10,859 bases of DNA from DSOS01 sp035286585 (GTDB lineage: Bacteria; Chloroflexota; Anaerolineae; Anaerolineales; UBA4823): positions 1 through 10,859 of the forward strand of contig DATEDC010000134.1 in the NCBI GenBank assembly GCA_035286585.1. Direction: 5' to 3'. Shown one piece after another: positions 5,057 to 10,859 of the stretch; the stretch's first letter is position 1; each line of letters begins with the position of its first letter. Under the pieces are notes generated by a model. The model saw nothing but the letters and a program-made list of their open reading frames with translations. It ran no database searches and was not told the DNA's origin. The translations under genes were made by a program, and so were the position numbers.

Positions 5057-6511
5057 CTACACGGCGGCCTGGCGGGCGATCTCGTCGATCAGGCCGCTGA
5101 AGATCAGCCCGTGCAGCGGGTACAGGCTGTTCCAGTAGAGCAGCCCGCTCAGCCCTTTGGGGGCGAAGAAAGCGGTCTGCTGCAGCAGGGAGTGCCCATC
5201 TTTTTGGCCGCTGACCTGGAACTGCAGCCAGGCTTTGCCGGGCAGTTTCATCTCCGCTCGCAGGCGCAGCGAGCGTCCCGACTCCAACGCCTCCACCCGC
5301 CAGAAATCGAGGGCGTCACCCACCCGCAGCTCGTCCGGGTCTCGCCGGCCGCGCCGCAGCCCGACGCCCCCGACCAGGCGGTCGATCCAGCCGCGGATTA
5401 CCCAGGCCCAGTTCATATAAAACCAGCCGCGCTCGCCCCCGATCCCAGTGAAAACTTTGAAGACCGCCTCTGGCGAGGCAGGCACCAGGCGCTGGCGCTG
5501 CTCCAGGATGATGCCCTTTTGGGTGGAGAGGATAACTGGGCGGATATCCCTCTGGCTGCTGACCAGGGCATCGCTCCAGGAGGTTTCAACCTCGCTCGCT
5601 TCCAGGCGCATCAGGGCGCGCTCCACCGCGGTCAGGTAGCCCATCGGCTGGATATGCGGGAACATCTTGCGGGCTGTGGGGTCGCGCACGATGTTTTCGT
5701 TGCGCAGACCATCGATCAAAGGGCGGGCGATGGCAGCCGGGATAGGGGTGACGATACTTACCCAGTAGGAAGACAAGCGTGGGGTCAGCACGGGCAGCGG
5801 CAGCATCCAACGCTTGAGGCCGCGCACCCGGGCGTAAGTCATCATCATCTGGGCGTAGCTGACCACATCTGCGCCGCCGATTTGGATGATCTGCCCGGCG
5901 CTCTCGGGCACCTCCAGAGCGGAGACCAGGTATTCGAGCACATTTCGCAGGCCAATTGGCTGGGTGCGGGTGTACACCCAGCGCGGGCAAATAATAATCG
6001 GCACGCGCTCGGTTAGGTAGCGGATCATTTCAAAAGAAAGGCCGCCGGAGCCAACGATCACCGCGGCGCGGAACTCCGTAACCGGCACGCCGCTCTCCCG
6101 CAGAACCTCGCCGGTCTGCAGCCGGGAGCGCAGGTGCCTGGAGAGTTTGACGCCCTCCTCTGCCAGCCCGCCCAGGTAGATGATACGCTGCACGCCACAA
6201 TTCCTCGCGGCCGCGCCAAAGTTCTGTGCCGCCTTTAGATCGCGCTGGTGATAATCGCCGCCTGATCCCATGCTGTGTATCAGGTAGTAAGCTGCGTGCA
6301 CACCCTGCATGGCTCGCGGCAAGCTGGCAGCCTTCAGCACATCGCCGACTACCATCTGCACCTTGTCCTGCCAGAGGCGGCCTTGCAGGCGCGCGGGATC
6401 CCGCACCAGGCAGCGCACGCGGAAACCCCTTTCCAACAGGCGCCCCACCAGCCGCCCGCCGATGTAGCCGGTGGCGCCAGTGACCAGGATCAAGCGTTGG
6501 GATTCATTCAT
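5057..6511 (-). CDS. NmrA/YbjT-like SDR oxidoreductase fused to DUF2867
   Basis: The N-terminal half (1-300) is an atypical short-chain dehydrogenase/reductase domain. The nucleotide-binding motif GATGYIG is at 12-18, the second strand ends CLVRDP, GDVL is at 56-59, and AAYYLIHSMGSGGDYHQRD at 73-91 and RIIYLGGL at 109-116 follow. These fit NmrA-type proteins that bind NAD(P) and often lack the standard catalytic Tyr-x3-Lys. The C-terminal part (about 335-480) is DUF2867, seen in VPASPEAVF, GWFYMNWAW, LVGGVGLRRGRRDPDELR and VGDALDFWRVE; it has a lipid- or ligand-binding helix-grip style. The 484 residues are normal for this two-domain family. It follows the small membrane gene by 14 bases, with GGGGAG just before its ATG. 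Substrate is unknown; quinone or membrane-lipid chemistry is only a guess from relatives. Confidence 0.85.
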   Translation of the reverse strand: MNESQRLILVTGATGYIGGRLVGRLLERGFRVRCLVRDPARLQGRLWQDKVQMVVGDVLKAASLPRAMQGVHAAYYLIHSMGSGGDYHQRDLKAAQNFGAAARNCGVQRIIYLGGLAEEGVKLSRHLRSRLQTGEVLRESGVPVTEFRAAVIVGSGGLSFEMIRYLTERVPIIICPRWVYTRTQPIGLRNVLEYLVSALEVPESAGQIIQIGGADVVSYAQMMMTYARVRGLKRWMLPLPVLTPRLSSYWVSIVTPIPAAIARPLIDGLRNENIVRDPTARKMFPHIQPMGYLTAVERALMRLEASEVETSWSDALVSSQRDIRPVILSTQKGIILEQRQRLVPASPEAVFKVFTGIGGERGWFYMNWAWVIRGWIDRLVGGVGLRRGRRDPDELRVGDALDFWRVEALESGRSLRLRAEMKLPGKAWLQFQVSGQKDGHSLLQQTAFFAPKGLSGLLYWNSLYPLHGLIFSGLIDEIARQAAV

Positions 6512-6525
6512 TTACTCCCCGACAT

Positions 6526-6795
6526 TTATTCCCCGGAGGTCTGGGTAAAATACGAACCAATGCCGATAATCAGCAGCACAACAAGAACGAAGAATAACCC
6601 GCTCAAAATCCACATGCCAGCCACGCTGGACAGGATGCCCCCAAGCACCATCGCAGCCACACCACCCATGGCATAAGCAGCGTTCAGGGCGCGCCCGCGC
6701 AGGGGCTTGTGCTCATTAACCCACAACCAGAGGCCGGTCCCCATGAACAGCAGGCTGGCAAGGCGATCATTTCTTGGGCGCCGACTTGTTTCCAT
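6526..6795 (-). CDS. small membrane protein of unknown function
   Basis: The product has 89 residues, with a short basic N-terminus (METSRRPRNDR) and hydrophobic segments at about 11-27, 38-58 and 61-84. The last is very strongly hydrophobic (LSGLFFVLVVLLIIGIG). The basic loop between the first two (NEHKPLRGR) suggests a cytoplasmic side. No catalytic or binding motif is visible, and I do not recognise the family. It shares a transcript with the SDR gene (14 bases apart) and has its own TATAAT box six bases before the ATG. A role as membrane anchor or partner for the SDR is possible but unproved. Confidence 0.65.
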   Translation of the reverse strand: METSRRPRNDRLASLLFMGTGLWLWVNEHKPLRGRALNAAYAMGGVAAMVLGGILSSVAGMWILSGLFFVLVVLLIIGIGSYFTQTSGE

Positions 6796-6801
6796 GGGTA
6801 A

Positions 6802-6807
6802 ATTATA
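6802..6807 (-). promoter_or_regulatory. TATAAT box six bases before the small membrane gene
   Basis: A perfect -10 hexamer lies on the minus strand six bases before the ATG at 6793-6795, so the transcript would begin at or next to the A of ATG. No convincing -35 box is present at 16-18 bases (closest ATTCTG). The arrangement resembles leaderless promoters known from some bacterial phyla. Confidence 0.45.
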
Positions 6808-6827
6808 CAGGGAAAGAAGGGACCAGA

Positions 6828-6858
6828 ATAAAGGTCGCCAGCCTCATCCCTGGCTGGC
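6828..6858 (-). terminator. possible terminator at the end of the Hsp70-like gene
   Basis: On the minus strand GCCAGCC pairs with GGCTGGC (seven perfect pairs) around the eight-base loop AGGGATGA, which contains the stop codon of the Hsp70-like gene. It is followed by GACCTTTATT, a weak T-tract. The new -10 box for the next gene lies about 20 bases further on, consistent with a transcription boundary here. Confidence 0.45.
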
Positions 6859-8184
6859 TTTGATCGCCAGGCCAGCCACCACGCTGCTGAAGGTGTTCGA
6901 AGCCACGACCTTCTGCGCTCCGAAGATGCGGCCCAACATCCGGGTGAAAGCGGGGATATTCGATGAGCCGCCGGTCTTGACCACAGCGTCGATCTGGCCC
7001 GGCCGCAACCCCGAAGCCGCCAGGGTGTCCAGCAGCACCTGCTCGATCGCCTCCTGGTGTTCCTGGATATCCTGCTCGAATTGGAGGCGGGTGTACAGTT
7101 CCCATAGATCGATGCCGCCCTCTTTGAGCTCGATCACGGCAGCGCCCTGGCTGGAAAGGAGCATCTTGGCCGCCTCCACCTGGTTGTAAAACGAGAAAGC
7201 CAGGTCGTTGAAGATCAGGGATTGCAGCGTTCGCAAGCGCGCCGGAGCGACTCCCGCCTGGATCGCCTGCTCCAGGTGGTAGCGATTCTGAGGTGTGCTT
7301 AACTCGGGCAGGGCGATCCAATCCGGGATGGTGTGGAGCAGCTCGAGCAGCTCGGGCTGCTGGATGACCCGCCCAAGGCCAAAGTGCGGCAGCAGGCGCC
7401 TCTGGATGATCGCCCGGTCGAAATCGCTACCGGCGATGCCGACGCCGCCGCTGGCGTAGATCTGGCGCTGTCTCGGATCTCCCAGGCGCAGCACAGCCAG
7501 GTCCAGGGTGCCGCCGCCGAAATCGAAGATCAAGGCATTTTGCGGCTGGTGGAGCGATTTTTCGTAATACAGCGCCGCAGCCACCGGCTCGAGCTCGAAG
7601 CTCGCATCGGCAAAGCCAGCCTGTAGGGCAGCCTGGCGCAGCGTCTCCTCCGCCTGTCGGTCCAGCTCTGGCTGGTCGGAGAACTTCACCGGGCGTCCCA
7701 GGGTGACCGCGGTGATCTCCTCCCCCAGGAGCGCCTCGGCGCGTCGTTTGAGGGCCGCCAGGAAGAGCTGGAGCAGGTCCGCGACGTAGTAGTAGCGCTC
7801 GAACACCTGCGTGCCGGCGTAGCCGGCCGGACCCCCGGCCCGGCGCAGGGCGGTCTTTAAATACTGCAACAGGCGCCCCGGCTGGAGCTCATCCACGTAG
7901 ACGTAAACATCGCGCACGTAGTACATGTCTGCGCCGCGATATTCGATCTCGCCCGCCTTTTTTGGCACGTAACGCCGCAGGCGACCGACATTATGGCGGT
8001 AATAGAGTTGGACCGCCTGCTGCCCGATGTAGTGCTGGTAATCACGGGTGATATACAGGATCGACTTGACGACCTCGGGCAGCACGCTATCAGCGTCTAT
8101 CGGCAGAAGCTGCACCTGGTCGTCGCGATAAAGCGCCACTCCCGAATTCGAGGTGCCGAAATCCAGCCCGACCCTCAGTCCCAT
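6844..8184 (-). CDS. YegD-like Hsp70 ATPase without substrate-binding domain
   Basis: This is an Hsp70/actin-fold ATPase of 446 residues. Visible motifs are phosphate-1 GLDFGTSNSG at 6-15; GRPVKF at 163-168, as in YegD; connect-1 EPVAAALYYEK at 199-209; phosphate-2 FDFGGGTLD at 220-228 with Asp 221 and Thr 226; GSDFD at 252-256; EAAKMLLSS at 337-345; the adenosine motif VVKTGGSSNIP at 401-411; and connect-2 SVVAGLA at 434-440. The chain ends there, so the peptide-binding beta domain and helical lid of DnaK are absent, as in YegD. ATP-dependent conformational switching is likely; peptide chaperoning is not supported. It begins 7 bases after the GyrA-CTD-like gene with GAAGG just before the ATG, so the two are probably translationally coupled and act together. 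No DnaJ or GrpE gene is nearby. Partner and target are unknown. Confidence 0.85.
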   Translation of the reverse strand: MGLRVGLDFGTSNSGVALYRDDQVQLLPIDADSVLPEVVKSILYITRDYQHYIGQQAVQLYYRHNVGRLRRYVPKKAGEIEYRGADMYYVRDVYVYVDELQPGRLLQYLKTALRRAGGPAGYAGTQVFERYYYVADLLQLFLAALKRRAEALLGEEITAVTLGRPVKFSDQPELDRQAEETLRQAALQAGFADASFELEPVAAALYYEKSLHQPQNALIFDFGGGTLDLAVLRLGDPRQRQIYASGGVGIAGSDFDRAIIQRRLLPHFGLGRVIQQPELLELLHTIPDWIALPELSTPQNRYHLEQAIQAGVAPARLRTLQSLIFNDLAFSFYNQVEAAKMLLSSQGAAVIELKEGGIDLWELYTRLQFEQDIQEHQEAIEQVLLDTLAASGLRPGQIDAVVKTGGSSNIPAFTRMLGRIFGAQKVVASNTFSSVVAGLAIKASQG

Positions 8185-8191
8185 AACCTTC

Positions 8192-9400
8192 TCAACTCAA
8201 CGGAGCACGCAAACCCGCAAACGCCAGCAGCTCGCCGTGAACGTCCAGGGCGCCGCTCCCGAACAGGTCCTTCACCGCGTGCAGGCTCAACTGTCCATCT
8301 CGATGCAACGCCACGCCCCAATCGTCTTCATTCACCGCCGCCGCCCCGACCACGCGCACGCCCTGCTCGCGGCGGGAGGGCGAGAAAACCGGCTGGCCTT
8401 TCGAGCGCAGCGAAGGCGCAATCTCCAGGCTCTCATCCGCCCGGTGGATGACTTTTCCGATCTGGGTCATGATCAGCAGCGAAGCCCTGGGAGGCAGAAC
8501 AAGGGCTGCCACCAGGTGGTCGCTGTTCCCCAGGCGCATTACCTCCTCAACCGCAAAGGGCAGGTCTTTTGCGGACAGGCACAGCAGGTAGCCTTCGCGG
8601 CTGACCAGCGCCAGCCGGTCTGCGTTGCCGCACAAAGCCAGCTCGAAAGTCTGGTCGGGCGCAGACTTGATGCCGGTGCCGATATAGTGATTCGCCAGGA
8701 TCGATTGGGCCATGGCAGCGTTGATTTTCTTCAGGCAGCCTTTGCGGCTGATTTGAACGAAGAACTGCGCCAGGGGCAGGCGTGAGACTGGCGCCAGGCA
8801 GGCCAGCATCTCGCCGAGGCGCGGCTCGACGGGGATGGGAGCCGCGGGGACCTCCTCCGGAGCACCCCGATCGGGAGATGATCCATAGAATGGGATGGAG
8901 CTCACCGGCCGCGCCGCGATCCTCCCGGAAGTGAAAATAAACAGCAGCTCTTCCAGCGAAGGTGCCGCCAGCAGGCGAGCCGGGACGCCGTCCGGGATCA
9001 GCTCTCCATCCAGCCGACCGAGAGCTGACTCACTCACCAGGTCTTCTGACGGCAGTTCCAGGCGGTAGACGCGCCCGTGGATATCATAACCCAGCACGCT
9101 GATGGTTGCCTGCGAGGTCGCAAGTTGCGCGTCCTCCAGGGCGGCAGCGGCGGCTTCTGGCAGCTCCCCGCCAAAGTGGCGCTTCAGCAGGTCAAGCTGA
9201 TATTCCAGGTGGGCGATGCGGCTTTCGTATTCCTCCACGCGCTTCCCGCTCCTTAAGAGGATATTCTCCTCGAGCAGCTCCTCGTTGCGGCTGGCGAGCT
9301 CGCCCAGGCGGTTGGCGATCAGGCGCAAGATCGAGGCGGCGGAGTCCGGGCGCTCGGCGACCTCCTGGATCCATTCTTCGATTTTGTCGGGGGTGATCAT
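8192..9400 (-). CDS. coiled coil plus six-blade GyrA C-terminal-domain-like protein
   Basis: The product has 402 residues. The N-terminus (1-80) is helical and acidic with coiled-coil heptads from about 32 to 76 (LGELASRNEELLEEN, VEEYESRIAHLEYQLDLL). Six units of the form 'hydrophobic strand, turn with Gly, strand' follow, with the glycine at 109 (DIHGRVYRL), 159 (TSGRIAARP), 221 (SRKGCLKKI), 270 (SREGYLLCL), 315 (TQIGKVIHR) and 369 (HRDGQLSLH). The spacing of about 45-54 residues is widened once to 62 by a Pro-rich linker at 174-194. This is the repeat style and number of the GyrA/ParC beta-pinwheel, which wraps DNA. No topoisomerase core and no QRRGGKG GyrA-box are present. The ATG at 9398-9400 is chosen because the earlier TTG (9425-9427) lies upstream of the -10 box. 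It heads the unit with the Hsp70-like gene. DNA binding is inference; dimerisation through the coiled coil is likely. Confidence 0.75.
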   Translation of the reverse strand: MITPDKIEEWIQEVAERPDSAASILRLIANRLGELASRNEELLEENILLRSGKRVEEYESRIAHLEYQLDLLKRHFGGELPEAAAAALEDAQLATSQATISVLGYDIHGRVYRLELPSEDLVSESALGRLDGELIPDGVPARLLAAPSLEELLFIFTSGRIAARPVSSIPFYGSSPDRGAPEEVPAAPIPVEPRLGEMLACLAPVSRLPLAQFFVQISRKGCLKKINAAMAQSILANHYIGTGIKSAPDQTFELALCGNADRLALVSREGYLLCLSAKDLPFAVEEVMRLGNSDHLVAALVLPPRASLLIMTQIGKVIHRADESLEIAPSLRSKGQPVFSPSRREQGVRVVGAAAVNEDDWGVALHRDGQLSLHAVKDLFGSGALDVHGELLAFAGLRAPLS

Positions 9401-9409
9401 GGTCGTTAG

Positions 9410-9415
9410 ATTATA
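9410..9415 (-). promoter_or_regulatory. TATAAT box before the GyrA-CTD-like gene
   Basis: A perfect -10 hexamer lies on the minus strand nine bases before the ATG at 9398-9400, in the 39-base gap after the MFS gene. The predicted leader is only 0-3 bases. No good -35 hexamer is seen at 16-18 bases. It would let the pinwheel/Hsp70 unit be expressed apart from the transporter. Confidence 0.45.
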
Positions 9416-9439
9416 CCGTAGCAACAAGTGCAGCCAGCT

Positions 9440-10831
9440 TCAAGCGTGCAGCTTTCCGCGGGAAAGCGAAGCAAATATGCCTCCGAAACACAAAACTGCA
9501 AAGATGGCGAAAGCCACCCGGACACTGAGGATGAACGCCGGGTAGTACTGCGGGGTGATGGGCACTCTCCCGATCACCACGGCAAAGATCAGCATAGCGA
9601 TGCCCAGGCTGAACATCTGTCCGGAAAGGCGCATCGTCCCCAGGGTGGCGGAGGCCACCCCGTAGAAGCGCCGCTCGACCGAGCCCATCACGGCGTTGGT
9701 GTTGGGCGAGGAGAACAGGGCAAAGCCAAAGCCCAGCAGCATGAGTAGCGGCACGATAAGCGCCAGGGGCGTTTCCGCCCCCAGAAAAGCCAGCCCGCCC
9801 AGTCCCAAGGCGATCAGCGCCATGCCGGTCGAGGCGACCACGCGTGACTCGACCCGGTCGGAGAGGCGACCGGCAAGTGGAGAAAACATCGCCTGCATCG
9901 CCGGCTGGGCGACCAGCACCAGTCCGGCCCTATGCGGGGGCAGCCCCTGGATGTACTGCAGGTAGAGGCTGAGCAAGAAGCTGACCGCGTAGGTCGCGCT
10001 GTAGTTGATCAGGGCGGCCAGGTTGGAGAGGGCGAAAACCCGGTTTTGGCGGAACAGGCGCATGTTCAGCACCGGGCTTTCCAGGCGGCTCTCCCAGCGG
10101 ATGAAGACGAGCAGCAGGAGCGATCCAGAGACGATCAACCCGGCGCCCAGCAAGGAGGGGAGCTGCGCTAGGCCATACATCACCGCCACCAGCATCAGCG
10201 CGTAGAGGAGCGAGCCAGGCAGGTCGAACTTCTCGCCGCGGGCGCCAGCCCATTCGTCTCCCAGTTTCCATAAAGTCAGCAGGATGATCGCAGCGCTCAA
10301 AAGGGCGCTGGCCAGGAAAATGCTGCGCCAGCCGAAGCTCTGGGTGAGCAGGCCCCCCAGGAACGGCCCGGAAGACAGCCCGGTGTACACCGAGGCGACG
10401 TTGATCCCCAGGGCCCGGCCGCGTTCGCCCGGAGGATAGACCGAGGTCAGGATCGCCACGCTGGTGCCGAAGATCATCGCGCTGCCGATCCCCTGGATCG
10501 CCCGCAAAGCGATCAGCCAGTTCGCCGAAGCAACCTGTAGCATTGAGATCGCTGAGACCAGGTGCAAGAGCATGCCCGCCAAAAAGATTTTCTTTTGACC
10601 GTGTATGTCGGCGAGCTTGCCGAGCGGCACCAGGAACACCGCCGCGGCGAGCAGAAAAGCGGTGGCGACCCAGCTTAACTGCACGGCGTTCATGGCGAAC
10701 TCCGCGCCGATGGCGGGCAAAGCGACATTCACCGCCGAACCCAGGAAGGGGGTCAGAAATGAGCCGGCAGTCGTCGCCAGCAAAGCCAGGCGCTTCAGGC
10801 TGGCTGGGTAGGAGGCGTCAAGGGAATCCAC
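9440..10831 (-). CDS. DHA2-type MFS exporter (EmrB/QacA-like)
   Basis: This is a cytoplasmic-membrane proton-driven exporter of 463 residues with about 14 hydrophobic segments, the layout of the DHA2 drug:H+ antiporter group. Motifs seen are VNVALPAIGAEF at 34-45 (motif D1 type), GKLADIHGQKK at 71-81 (motif A), the exporter motif C GLSSGPFLGG at 151-160, and a second motif-A-like GRLSDRVESR at 321-330. Substrate cannot be read from the sequence. The start is GTG at 10829-10831: an in-frame TGA lies only 12 bases upstream, so the gene is complete in the window. No ribosome binding site is evident. It is followed after 39 bases by the GyrA-CTD-like gene and may be partly cotranscribed with it. 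Confidence 0.85.
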   Translation of the reverse strand: MDSLDASYPASLKRLALLATTAGSFLTPFLGSAVNVALPAIGAEFAMNAVQLSWVATAFLLAAAVFLVPLGKLADIHGQKKIFLAGMLLHLVSAISMLQVASANWLIALRAIQGIGSAMIFGTSVAILTSVYPPGERGRALGINVASVYTGLSSGPFLGGLLTQSFGWRSIFLASALLSAAIILLTLWKLGDEWAGARGEKFDLPGSLLYALMLVAVMYGLAQLPSLLGAGLIVSGSLLLLVFIRWESRLESPVLNMRLFRQNRVFALSNLAALINYSATYAVSFLLSLYLQYIQGLPPHRAGLVLVAQPAMQAMFSPLAGRLSDRVESRVVASTGMALIALGLGGLAFLGAETPLALIVPLLMLLGFGFALFSSPNTNAVMGSVERRFYGVASATLGTMRLSGQMFSLGIAMLIFAVVIGRVPITPQYYPAFILSVRVAFAIFAVLCFGGIFASLSRGKLHA

Positions 10832-10859
10832 AATTTTTGATCATTGATTGAATTTTGTA

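Noticed and set aside
1..10859. CRISPR arrays, insertion sequences, rRNA and integrase genes
   Set aside because: No regular repeats, terminal inverted repeats with a transposase, rRNA-like sequence or recombinase frame were seen.

Overview
The window is GC-rich bacterial DNA, densely packed and mostly transcribed from the minus strand. The gene content fits a Chloroflexota (Anaerolineae-like) genome: a tungstate transporter with a GntR/periplasmic-binding-protein-fused regulator, a YegD-type Hsp70, and an NmrA-type SDR fused to DUF2867. This placement is inference from gene style only; no rRNA or other phylogenetic marker is present.

Left part (29-3876, minus strand). A tungstate-type ABC operon runs tupB (permease), tupC (ATPase), tupA (lipoprotein binding protein), followed by a small membrane-protein frame with no ordinary start codon. 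Upstream lies a codirectional one-component regulator, a GntR-type winged helix joined to a PBP_like oxyanion-binding domain, which very probably senses tungstate or molybdate and controls the operon. The tup operon has a good promoter (TGGACA-17-TATACT), a direct repeat TACAG-N4-TACAG near its predicted start site, and a hairpin just before tupB. The regulator has its own promoter, whose predicted transcription start falls on or next to the ATG.

Middle part (3880-5033, mixed). This is an accessory patch. It holds a decayed RelBE/ParDE-type toxin-antitoxin pair (antitoxin without its N-terminus, toxin cut to 35 codons). Next to it, on the minus strand, is a tRNA-like gene with its own promoter and a possible terminator; it has a perfect T-arm, acceptor and CCA but no usable D-arm or standard anticodon arm. 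A divergent + strand promoter then drives a stand-alone LuxR-type helix-turn-helix protein and a 66-residue cysteine-rich (zinc-ribbon-like) protein.

Right part (5057-10831, minus strand). In transcription order: a DHA2-type 14-helix MFS exporter; a protein with an N-terminal coiled coil and six GyrA-C-terminal-domain-like blades but no topoisomerase core; a YegD-like Hsp70 ATPase with no substrate-binding domain, 7 bases behind it and so probably translationally coupled; a small membrane protein with its own -10 box; and an SDR/DUF2867 oxidoreductase.

The most unusual item is the two-gene unit of free-standing GyrA-type pinwheel plus coiled coil with a lidless Hsp70. The second is the non-canonical tRNA-like gene with promoter and terminator. 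A recurring feature is -10 boxes sitting 6-9 bases before ATG codons, which suggests leaderless transcription.
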